From Cryptomeria japonica (taxonomy: Eukaryota; Streptophyta; Pinopsida; Cupressales; Cupressaceae): 60,000 nt of DNA. A model generated the notes under the pieces. It ran no database searches, had not been told where the DNA came from, and saw nothing but the letters and a program-made list of their open reading frames with translations. Below, one piece after another: positions 43,651 through 53,958 of the stretch. The DNA lies in assembly GCF_030272615.1 (NCBI RefSeq), contig NC_081415.1, forward strand, positions 105,849,796 to 105,909,795. The letters are read 5' to 3'. The position numbers and the translations under genes are program-made. Position 1 is the stretch's first letter. Each line of letters begins with the position of its first letter.

Positions 43651-45232
43651 ATGAAGGTGTTACAAAGGAAGAATCAGAAGGAGATGATGTTTTGTTTCTT
43701 GCCATTAAGTAAGATGGACCGGTACCTGTTGATTCCACTAGCTGCACTATTAAGGAAAATGCTTTAGCTGCTAAAGTTGAAGAAAAAGAAGAGTGGGTAA
43801 TTGATAGTTGTTGTTCACATCATATGGTTGGTGATAAATGCAAATTTGTGAGTATGAAAATATATGATGATGGAATAGTGATATTTAGAGATGACAAAGC
43901 CTATGTGATCCGTGATAGAGGTTCTATTTTCTTTCATGGTAAGCATAATACTGATGATGTTCTATATGTTGAAGGTTTGAAGCATAATCTTTTGAGTGTT
44001 GGACAGATGGTTGACAAAGATTATGATTTGCAATTCAATAATGGTAAACGTAAAATCCAAAATGCCTTAGGTATAGAGATTGCATCTGGAACTAAGACTA
44101 AAGGTAATATCTTTCATTTGAATTATGGTGAGAAAAGTTGGTTTATTTCTCAAATTGATGAAAGTTGGTTGTGACATAGGAGAATGTGTCATGTTAATTT
44201 TAATTCAATGATTAAGATCAGTTCTACTCAAGTTGTTAGAGATCTGCCTAAGATTGTTAAGCCTGCTAATTCGGTATGTAAGCAATGTCAATTTGGTAAG
44301 CAAACAAGAATTTCTTTAAAGGTAAATTAGTATACATTTGATGGATTTCTATATCTTGTGCATACTAACCTATGTGGACCTATAGATGTTAGAAGTGTGT
44401 AGGGAGACAAATATTTTATGTTACTAATTGATAATTATTCCAGGATGATGTGGGTTCTCATTTTGAAGGAGAAATATGAAGCATAGAAAAATTCAAGATA
44501 TTCAAAGCCAAGGTTGAGACTAAGTCAGGATTGAAGGTGAAATGTCTGAGATCTGATAGGGGAGGAGAATTTTGTTTTGGTGAATTTGATTCATTTTTTG
44601 AGAAGCATGGGATTAGAAGAAAATTATCTTCTCCTAGAATCCCATAGTAGAATGGAGTTGTTGAAAGGAAGAAGATGACTGTTTTGGATGCCGCAAGGAC
44701 TATTCTTATTGAATAGAATGTTCCAAAGATCTATTGGAGAGAAGATATTAGCACCAATGTTTACACATTCAATCGAGTTCATAGTAAAGGTGATTTCAGT
44801 AAGACTCCTTATGAGCTATAGTTTGGTCATGTTCCTACAGTGAGATATTTTAGAATATTTGGTAGCAAAGTTTATATCAAGAGAGATGATGGTATAGGAA
44901 AGTTTTATGCAAGAAGTGATAAAGGACTTTTCTTGGGATATTCAACAAAGAGAAAAGCCTACTGATGCTATAATAAGAGACTAAGAAAGATAGTGGAAAG
45001 TGAAAATGTGAGGGTGGATGAGAACCTTGGAAAAAAAATTAGAGTTTGCAGATATAATGATGGTCAACACATTATTTTAAATCCTATTCAGACTGAAGAA
45101 TTTAAGCAGAATGATCCAGTAGAGACAGTTAATCTGGATGTTGATGCTATCAGTGGAGAGGTGCAGGAATTTGAAAATCAAAACAATCAGAAGACTTTAA
45201 GGTATGTAAGATTGAATCATTCTAAAAAATAA
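43651..45232 (+). pseudogene. pol: Element H protease and integrase (broken)
   Basis: The protease site is VIDSCCSHHM near 43800-43830, with the catalytic Gly of D-S-G changed to Cys. VEGLKHNLLSVGQM follows. SWL then TGA interrupts at 44172. The integrase zinc region has CKQCQFGKQ; the core has LCGP, a TAG in SVQGD (44400-44402) and a frameshift near 44485. LRSDRGGEF keeps the second catalytic Asp. Two adjacent TAGs (44645-44650) stand where TPQQNG is conserved. VVERKKMTVLDAART, then GKFYARSDKGLFLGYSTKRK and the linker (44993-45232) follow. Confidence 0.85.
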
Positions 45233-45240
45233 GATTATTG

Positions 45241-46859
45241 GAAACAAAAATAAAGGTGTAATGACTAGAAGAAGGTTAGTTGTTGAAGAGGTATGTTTGA
45301 TTTCCAAAGTTGAACCTAAATATGTTGTTGAGGCTTGTAAAGATGAAAATTGAATGAGGGCTATGGAAGAAGAATTAGATCAAATTGAAAAGAATAACAA
45401 ATGGGAGCTTGTGCTTAGACCTAAAGATAAGAATGTTATTGGTACTAAATGGGTATTCGGGAACAAATTAAATGAAGTCGGTGAATTTGTTAGAAATAAA
45501 GAAAGATTGGTATGCAAAGGATATTCATAGAAAGAAGGGATTGACTATGAGGAGAATTTTTCTTTGGTAGTCAGACTTGAAGCAATTAGACTATTGCTTG
45601 CATATGCTGCCTATAAATATTTCAAGGTATATCAGATGGATGTCAAGTCATCTTTTCTGAATGGCGATCTTGAGAAAGAAGTCTACATTGAGCAACCTGA
45701 TGGATTTTCATTGTCAGATGATGGGGACATGGTATGTAAACAGAAAAAAGCTCTTTATGGACTGAAACAGGCCCCTAAAGCCTGGTATGCTAGATTGGAT
45801 AAGTACTTGTTGAAATTGGGATTTAATAAAGGTACTATTGATAGTAATTTGTATTTTAAGATTGAGAATGATAACATCTTGATTTTTGAAGTTTTTATTG
45901 ATGATATTATCTTTGGTGGAGATTATGACCTAAGTATGAAGTTTTCTGGTGATATGTAGAAATAATTTGAGAGGTCTATCATAGGTGAGATGAAATTTTT
46001 CTTAGGTTTGCAGATTTCACAGATTGGAAAATGTATTTTTATATCTCAAACTAAATATGTGAAGGAATTGCTAAAGAAGTTTGGATTATATGACTCTAAA
46101 TTGGCTGGAACTCCTATGGTGACTGGTTGCAAATTGTCTAAGAATGATGAATCTTTGAAAGCTAATTAGAGTTTGTACATATCTATGGTTAGTGGACTGC
46201 TATATCTTACTTAGAATAGGCCAAACATTATGCATATTGTGTGCATGACTGCTAAATATCAAGGTGATCCAAAAGAGATTCATGTCATAGCTTTGAAGAG
46301 AATATTCGTATACTTGAAGGGAACTATGTATTATGGTTTGTGTTATCCAAGGAATGATGATTTCATGTTATGTTCTTGCACTGATGCTGATTAGGTTGGT
46401 GATGTTGATGATCAGAAGAGTACCTCCAGTGGTGTTTTCTTTTTGGGTAAGAAATTAGTTTCATCGCCTAGTAAGAAACAAGATTCGGTGTCCTTATCTA
46501 TTGCCAAAGCTAAGTACATTGCTGTTGTTGCTGGTAGCTGCACTCAAGTAGTTTGGATGAAGCAAATGCTGAAGGATATCAGTGTTATCTATGATGAGCC
46601 TATTGTCATATATCATGATAATTCCAGTGCTATTAATATGTCAAATAATTTGGTGCAACATTCAAATATTAAACTTGTGTCAATCAAATATCATTACTTG
46701 AGAGAAATAGTCAGTGAAGGGGAAGTGAAGCTGGAATATGTGTCCACAAAGGAATAGATTGCTGATATTTTCACTAAGCCTTTGCCTACTAATACATTTG
46801 CCTATTTGAGAGACAAGTTAGGGGTATCTACCCCTCCTGATAAGAAATCGATGCATTGA
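45241..46859 (+). pseudogene. pol: Element H reverse transcriptase and RNase H (broken)
   Basis: RT begins NVIGTKWVFGNKLNE; a TAG (45528-45530) replaces Gln in GYSQKEG. The open piece 45564-45959 carries [25 protein letters not shown] and the catalytic [10 protein letters not shown]. Further TAGs lie at 45957, 46167, 46212 and 46392, the last at the Trp of DADWVGD in RNase H. RNase H continues with DDQKSTSSGVFFLGKK (46443 on) and DNSSAINMS; a TAG (46755-46757) breaks TKEQIADIFTKPLP. The end is a TGA at 46857-46859. Confidence 0.86.
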
Positions 46860-47177
46860 GTTGCATCAGTCTGGTGGACTTTACAGTCTTATTCTTTTTA
46901 TCCAGATTGATAAGTTGACGATTCTCTTTTGGTAGAGTAGTCTACTGGATTGGTTATCTATTATGATGGAGAGAATCATGATTTGTTTATCTGAGGGAGA
47001 GTTTAGTTTTCTATTTTGAGATCTTTGGCATTGTTGTCAAAGGGGGAGAGAAGAATGTGAAAAACTGTTTTATCTGCTTGATCTTAGGGGGAGTTTTGTT
47101 GGAGATGTTTTCTTTAATTTATTTTCATTGATTTTTTTTCACATTCATGTGTTTCCTTGAATGCCAAAGGGGGATAT
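46860..47177 (+). promoter_or_regulatory. Element H 3' noncoding region with repeated polypurine tracts
   Basis: G-rich tracts TCAAAGGGGGAGAG (about 47038), TTAGGGGGAGTTT (about 47085) and CCAAAGGGGGATATTG (about 47164), the last touching the 3' LTR. A Sirevirus-like feature. Confidence 0.7.
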
Positions 47178-48468
47178 TGTTGGATATTGTTGCTGCTAGG
47201 ATATGTTGTCATTGTTGTCAACACATTTCTGCTTCGGTGATTGTAGATTGGTTTATTGGGATTTTAGTTTTGTGTATGGAGTATTTATAGTTTCATTATA
47301 TTCTTCTTTATTGGTTTTGGTGATCTGGGAAGCTTAATTGATCATATCATATGATCTGGTTTTGTAGTTTGTTTTTCTTATTAGTGCTTTGCAGAGTTCA
47401 ATATTTCCTCTGGTATATTTCGGTGTGATCAGACCTTGAGCTGATATTTTGGGATATTGTTTGGAATGGTCTTGTGTATCTCCATTGCAGATGGTTTGTG
47501 ATTTGGTGCTCCATAAGTTATCTTTCTTTGTGAGAATTGCTTCTGTTTGATTATTATTGAGTTTCAAACGTTGACAAATGAAGATTTGATAAGTGGTGTT
47601 GGTGCAACTATTATGGATGATTCTAACATGCTTACTGGTGTTTCCTAATTATGTCCTATTTTTTTTGGTGATTTTGCTGAACCGGTGATGTTCTTCGTGT
47701 TATGCGATTTTCCTGGTGGTGTAGTGTGTTATGGTTGATCTTCGCGTGATTTGTGGTGGTGTTGCATGTTTGGAGATTTGATTTAGGTCCATGTTATGTC
47801 ATGTATATCATTATATTGGTCTAGTGGTTGATCTTTGTATCATGTGATGTAATTTTATAATTGTGAGTTGAGGGTTTAACTGGCCTTAATGTCAAGGTTG
47901 ATGAATTGTATAAATAGGCGATATGGTCATGTAATTTAGGTGTCATGGTTGTGTATGCATTATCAGAGAGTGGTATATGTGTGATCAAGTGATTCATCCT
48001 TTGACATTGTGATTGAGTAGAGATTGGTGTTACAGAGCAGATAATTGTGCTTAACCAGAACTATCATTAGACATTTGCAGATGCTATTATTGCAGTTCAT
48101 GCCTTCCAGATTGTAGTTTGAATCTTTTTGGAGGCCAGTCAGACTTCCCTAAGGATTGTAGCCTTCTGGGTCATTATCTTTTGATTATTGACCTCTAGGA
48201 AGTGTGCATGAATGGATGAGCATTCTCCATTGTAATATTTTTATATACTACTACAGAGTATCATCTTATTGTGGGTAGGTTCCCACAATGGTTTTTTCAT
48301 TAACCGGGTTTTCCACGTCAAAATCTTGGTGTTGTGTGTCGTTCTATCAATTTTCTTATCTTTGTTATTACTATAGTTTATTGGATCTATATTTGTGGTT
48401 AAGCTTATAGATTTGGTGAAAACTGATTCACCCCCCTTCTTAGTTTTCCTTCATTGTTGTTTCCAACA
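47178..48468 (+). repeat. 3' LTR of element H
   Basis: Copy of 41283-42611 starting TGTTGGATATTGTTGC and ending TTTCCAACA; TATA box at about 47909-47916. It has a short deletion near 47665 relative to the 5' LTR. Confidence 0.9.
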
Positions 48469-49933
48469 ACACCCTCTAAAAAACTAATTTGAGGTAGACT
48501 TGTAACCATGTCCTTAGTTCTTAGTTACAGGAGATATTAGTAGTTGAGGTGTCTAAACCACGCATGCCATAACTTACTTTTTGAATTTGAATGAGTGAGA
48601 AAGGCCATAGATGGAGATTGAGGCACAAAGTGGGAAAATGAATAAAGTTCTGAGTTGTGATTGGCTTGCCCTACTGCTACCAAGGCCTAAATATCAAGTT
48701 ATTTTACCATGATTGAATCAGGTGTAAACTCAACTTTCTTTCCATTTCCATAGTGGGTGATTTGGTAGATAGAGAGAAGGTTGGTAGTCAAGTTAGGAAC
48801 ATAGAGAACATTCTCAAAAGTTCCATCATCCATGGCAACCAAACCCTTCCCTTCAACTTCCACTTGTGTATCATTACCAATGAAAATGTGAGGTACCTTA
48901 GATGGCTCCAATGAGGAAAAATGTTCCTTTGTAGAACTCATGTGATGCAAGACACCCAAGTCAAGTATCTACTACTGTGAAGAACTTGTTTTAGCCACAA
49001 AATCTTGCCCTTTTCCCTCTTACTATGAGGAAGTGGAATGAGATGAATCCTTCTTCTTGTAGGCAGATGAAAAATCATTTTGTTCTTCTTAATGATGTTT
49101 TTCAACTCATCAATCTTCTTTGATTACCAATTATGCTTATCATGACCAAATTTATTGCAATATGAACAAGTTGGCTTCTCCTTCTTAGCTATATTTTCCT
49201 TCTTGGAAAAGGATGAAAAATTTCCTTCTTGTTGAGAGGATTATTGTGCTCTATCTTGTTGTGTCTTTGTCTTAGATTTATTTTGGTTCTTGCCTTTTTA
49301 TTGATTCCCTTGATTTGCCACCAAATATTTGGACTTTGAAGACTTGAGAATCACCATTTTGACCAACTTGGCTTGCTCAAGTATCAACATCTCTGTGAAT
49401 GCAACAAATGATGCTAGGGTGAATGAGGCACCTAAAATCAACCTAGAAAAAAAGGCTACATACTCTGATGGAAGCTTGTCTAATAAATTGTAAACCAATT
49501 GAGCATCCTTCTTGTCAATGCTACAATCCTTAAGCATTTCTCTTAGCTCAGTTTCTTTCATGACATAATCTTGGATTGTATCAAAATATTTGGGATCCAA
49601 CATTGTGAGTTCCTTGTGAACCTTGTAGCCCCTAATCTCATCAACTTGACCATACAATTTGGTATATATGTCCCAAGCCTCTTTAATTGCAGTACATTTA
49701 TCAATGTAAAAAATGAGGTCATCTGATACATACTTTCTCAAAGTTCCAAGAGCCATAGAATTTTTAGCGATCCATTCCAATTGAGCATTAAGATCAACTT
49801 TAGGATCTTCTAGTGCTATAATTTTTCCATTTATGTAATGAATGAGTAATTTTTGCATTAACTTACTCCATGCTTTAATTTTCTATGATGCATAATTATG
49901 TGGAGTTATAACTAGAAATTTAGGATAACCCAT
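48469..49933 (-). pseudogene. gag: Element G Gag, protease and integrase start (broken)
   Basis: Start at 49933 (MGYPKFLVITPHNYAS), with a TAG at a Trp position before the long open piece 49298-49858. That piece is a UBN2-type copia Gag (KEAWDIYTKLYGQ, LRDMLK-like ELREMLKDCSIDKKD, LLDKLPSEYVAF). The zinc knuckle near 49131-49175 reads CSYCNKFGHDKHNW, its last Cys replaced. The protease site is ILDLGVLHHMSS near 48960 (D-L-G), followed by FIGNDTQVEVEGKGLVAM and LYVPNLTTNLLSIYQI (48699-48959). The integrase N-terminal part is then cut by element H at 48469. Confidence 0.82.
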
Positions 49934-51537
49934 AGAAACAAAATGAAAGAGCACAAGATAGAGAGAGGCAAAATCAAACAAGAAACCCCCCCAAAGTCAC
50001 TCAATCAAATAACCCTCCAAAAATGATGATTTGACACTTTATACTTAGTACGCATACAATGAGCCACTTGCAAACAAGGGGAAAGTGAGCTTTTGATTTC
50101 AAGATTACAAATACCTCAAATAGGCTATAGAAGACTCAAACTAATAATGTACAAGATCTAAGTTGAGATCCAAGAAAAATACAAGTATCAAATAGGCCAA
50201 AAATGACAGTTCTAAAAGTGCAATTTCTACTCAAAATGGTAAAAAAATGATAGCACCACATGAAAGTAGACAAAAAATTATGATCTTTAAAAAAATGACA
50301 TGTGAAAAGGAGATCATATGAGCTTGAACGCAACTCGAGAAATTTGCTACAAAGAACATGAAAAATTAGCCCAAATAATAAAAATTGAACTAAAAAAGGC
50401 CTCAAAATGACCAAGTTATGAGCCTTCAAAGTTGGAATCCAAAATCAAAAGGCTCAATGGAGGGGTCATTTTTTTTTCAAAAAAATTTGACATAGTGTTA
50501 ACATCAAAAAACCACTATGTTAAATTTGATGGCCATATGGTCATCACACCAAAATCTGCCCTGTCTACATGGTAGTCTGTACTATACAGGCTATTGATAT
50601 GGCAATATGAAAAATATTGACTATTTGCTGATGTGTCATACAAAGTTGTCAATAGTGCATTGACGTGGCCATATGGATGTGCTGATGTGGTCGTATGGAT
50701 GTTGTCTAGGCTATATGAATGCTGACTCAACTAATGATGTGGTAGTCTGTACTATTTATGTGGAGTTGACTTAGTCACTAATATAGTAGTTCGTATTGCT
50801 GACATGGTTGAATTAGGGACTACGCATGGCAACTTGGGTGACAGTGATTGTGCATGGCCCGACAAATAAGCTAGCACCATGTGGTGCTATTGTGGTAAAA
50901 AATGTCATGTTGTAGAGTTGTTGGTACTGAGTGGAGGTGGTGCCAAGTAATATGGTGCCCGATGGGGACTGATGGAAGCTATTAGATAGGAAGCAAGTGG
51001 ATGTAGTGACGACAATGTTGCAAGGAAAAGCAACATTGGAGTGCTGAGGGCAGGTCTGGTGAAGTAGAAGATATCAACCAAGCCGAGCAAAAACTACTAG
51101 CAGGGCTCATACATTGGATGACCTAGCATGGGGCATTGGAAAAGTAGAGTATGACTTCTGCAAAAAGTCGACACAAGGTACAGTGGGGAGGGATGGTCTA
51201 CAGACCCACCTCAAAAGAAATTTAAAAAATAATTTAATACATAAAAATAACTTTACAATGCTGCAAAAATATATTAAAAACAAAAACCAAATTTCATGGA
51301 AAAAAATATTTTTTATTAAAAAGAATTTGAAAATAAAATCGTATCGTCGAGCAGGTAGGTCATATGGCTTGCTTGCTAATTTTTTTTGCCCAGACAATAG
51401 CTTTTGCCTAATATAGGCAAATTTATACTCAATATTTATGGAAACTACCTCTTTGAATCAATGGTAATGCCTGATTTGGTGTAGAATACTCCCAATTGGT
51501 GTTTCTCCTCAGATCTAAATCTCAAATGCACCAAAAT
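49934..51537 (-). other. Putative leader of element G
   Basis: About 1.6 kb between the Gag start and element D with no supported gene. It includes a stretch of imperfect direct repeats around 50640-50760 (variants of GATGTGGTCGTATGGATG). Short frames on both strands here are low-complexity and lack any family signature. Confidence 0.45.
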
Positions 51538-52451
51538 TGTTGGCATATGCACACTCCAATGAGACATTGTATGTGATTGAAGGTTTTGTCATTGATGGAA
51601 ACCTTGCAATCCTATGGCACCAGCAAGACATTACCCCGACAAAGCATTACACAGGCAACCTTGCAATCCTATGGTACTGGCAAGACATTATATCAGCAAA
51701 GCATTACACAAGCAACCTTGCAGTCCTATGGCACCGACAAGACATTATACCGGTAAAGCATTACACCGACAAGACAGTGCACTGACATCAACAAATCACT
51801 CTACACCGGCACCAGCATAGAAGAAAACAAGTATACCGGCATAGAGGCCGACAGGATTTTTGTTCTGTAATATTTTGTTTATTATTGTAAGCCGACTTGG
51901 CAAATTGTAAAATGACTCTTATATATAAAGGAGATCATTGTAGACATTTGTAGAAGTGATGTAGAAGCAAAAAGAAAATTATTAGGCAGACCTAATGTGC
52001 GAAATATAGGTCAAGGGTATATGTAAAGAACAGAGCAGGAATCGGTACTGAATCTGGCATTGAAGATGCTATTGTAAAGCAATACAAGTCATTGGATTAG
52101 TATAATCCTTATTGTAAGTCAGTGTGACTTCCCATTGAGTAGTGAGCTCCAGGTAGTTGGCCTTCCTGCATGTGCAGGCCCCTATTGTAAGTAATATTCT
52201 CTTATTGGCCAGTGAGTGAATATTGTGGCTCAAAAATCCCATCGAGGTTTTTCCCATATCGGGTTTCCTCGTTAAACTTCTTGTGTTATGGTGTACTTCT
52301 CATGTGGATGTTCTTGATTTTGTTTATTGCATTATTTCTTGCATACCGGTACACTGTTATATTATGTTCTGCATGTTTTAACTTAAGAAATTCTTATTAC
52401 TGGTTAGATATTGATTCACCCCCCCTCTCAGTATCTATGGGACACCTAACA
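51538..52451 (+). repeat. 5' LTR of element D
   Basis: Starts TGTTGGCATATGC and ends GGGACACCTAACA; TATA box (TATATAAAGG) at about 51922-51931. The 5' part holds three 57-bp tandem units (51598-51768). GATTCACCCCCCCTCTCAG lies near the end. The overlapping short frames translated from the repeat are not genes. Confidence 0.92.
51598..51768. repeat. 57-bp tandem repeat in the 5' LTR of element D
   Basis: Three units beginning near 51598, 51655 and 51712, each with CCTTGCAATCCTATGG and GACATTATA; 57-bp spacing is exact. The 3' LTR has two full units and a shorter third (57479, 57536, 57593). Confidence 0.85.
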
Positions 52452-52452
52452 A

Positions 52453-52465
52453 TTGGTATCAAAGC
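52453..52465 (+). promoter_or_regulatory. Primer-binding site of element D
   Basis: TTGGTATCAAAGC, one base from the standard Met-tRNA site, one base after the LTR. Confidence 0.85.
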
Positions 52466-52522
52466 CTAGTCCTCCATTTTCAGAAGCCTAATAGTTTGAC
52501 GAAGATCTTGACATCGGTAAAG

Positions 52523-53656
52523 ATGGAAAATCTGATGAAGCAACATGAAGGAGCTCTTACAGACTATGATGCAGAGAAATTAAAAAATATCAAATTAGAA
52601 GATGATTTAAGAGTAGCTCAGGATATCATTCAGGCACTTCAAGAAAATTTTACTGTTGCAAGAAATAAGAGAAGAGAACTTTGTGAAAAATTGCAAAATG
52701 AAAATGATGAAAAGGAATCACTTAATGATATGATAAGCAAGTTGAAACAAGAAATCATGACAACAAAAAATGAAATGCATGATATGACTATGAGATTTTG
52801 CAAAGAGATTGAGGATAGGAAGAAGAATGAAGAAGAATTGACCAGAAGACTAAGTGATGCAACAAATGAGAACACAAGACTTAGCTATGAAAATGACATG
52901 TTGAAGACAAATCTGATGCATACTCAGAATGACTCAAATGAACTGATGAGACAAAAAGAAATCTTGGAAAGGGAACTGGAAATTGCAAATCAACACAAAG
53001 AAAAATTCAAGAAAAGCTCAGAGGAACTTGGTACCTTGCTGAAGAATAAAAAACCTAAAGGTGACACTTCTGGAATTGGCTTTGAAGTTGGTGAAAGCTC
53101 CGGTACTGCAAATACTTAGGATCACAGCAAACCGGTAAGACAACCTAATGCTTATAAATTTAATGGAAAATGCTTTAATTGTAATAAGTATGGTCATAGA
53201 GCAAATGAGTGTAGATCTAGGAATTATCAGAATATCAATACACCCATCGATCAATGTTCAAAATGCAATAAAATTGGTCACAACTCTGAAAACTGAAAAA
53301 TGAATGTGAGATGTTATGTTTGTGGAAGATTTGGACATTTATCAAATCAATGCAGAACACAAACCGACATAGGTTATGGGAAAGTTATTCAGAAGAATAA
53401 TGTAACTTGTTATACATGTAACAAGATTGGGCATATTGCTAAATTTTGTAGAAGTAAAAGAACACCGGTAGACAATAAAAGTGCTAGCTTGAAAGGTAAA
53501 GAAAAAGTTGAAGAGGTTAAGCAAGAATTCTCAAAACAATGGATAAGAAAAGCTGATCTAAATATTGGGAATACTTCTCCACCGATAGGACTGAGTAATG
53601 CTTCACTGGTAGGACAGAGTAGTGCTCCACCGACAGGAAATTCTTCATCTAATTAA
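52523..53656 (+). pseudogene. Element D ORF1: coiled-coil protein with four zinc knuckles
   Basis: The first ATG is at 52523 (MENLMKQHEGALTDYDAEKL). About 377 codons in one frame, broken by TAG at 53117-53119 and TGA at 53294-53296. The N-terminal ~190 residues are a long coiled coil (ENDEKESLNDMISKLKQEI, RQKEILERELEIANQHKEK). Then come CCHC knuckles CFNCNKYGHRANEC, CSKCNKIGHNSEN with its last Cys replaced by the TGA stop, CYVCGRFGHLSNQC and CYTCNKIGHIAKFC. It ends with a Ser/Pro-rich tail. The coiled coil plus knuckle layout is that of element A ORF1, and there is no ordinary copia Gag capsid motif. The probable role is RNA binding and particle formation (inference). Confidence 0.8.
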
Positions 53657-53958
53657 AGAAATTTTCCTTGAGGGTTTGGCAATCTAATGACACATGTGCT
53701 AATTATTCCGTCGGTTAGAGATAAGAAGTTGAAAATTACTTATTACCGGCAGACAATGTTAAGTGAATAGTTAACCGGCATGCAATAAATGTGGTAGATG
53801 GCGAAAAGAATTTATAAAAATAAGGTTTTGGCTCCATTTCATTTCAACATGATTTCAAATTTTCAGAGAGCGTGAAGATTCTGAGCTAAGGCATTTCGAG
53901 AAAGAAGCAAGCACACTCCAAGCAATCATCCATCAAAGGAAGAAAAAGGTATTTAATC
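53657..53958 (+). promoter_or_regulatory. Spacer with TATA-like box before ORF2 of element D
   Basis: Noncoding. TTTATAAAAATAAGG (about 53810-53824) is followed, about 135 bp on, by the ORF2 ATG after an A/G-rich leader. This could be an internal promoter giving ORF2 its own mRNA; alternatively it is chance AT-richness. Confidence 0.4.

Larger units (their letters stand above)
41283..48468 (+). mobile_element. Element H: full-length Ty1/copia element inside element G
   Basis: A plus-strand element of 7,186 bp with LTRs 41283-42611 and 47178-48468 and target copies ACACT (41278-41282) and ACACC (48469-48473), one mismatch. Gag, protease, integrase, RT and RNase H follow in copia order. It sits in the integrase zinc-finger region of element G. 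The coding part is riddled with stops, most of them TAG where sister elements have CAG. Primer site and polypurine tracts match elements I, A and D. Confidence 0.92.

Noticed and set aside
50136-50429. 97-codon hydrophobic frame as a membrane protein
   Set aside because: Low-complexity AT-rich translation opposite a purine-rich leader; no relative in the window.
51598-51768. Possible CRISPR array
   Set aside because: The units are contiguous 57-bp tandem copies without unique spacers, inside a plant LTR.
51537-51820. Two overlapping frames with His/Tyr-rich repeats
   Set aside because: Translations of the 57-bp LTR repeat of element D in two frames; the same repeat occurs at 57458-57700.
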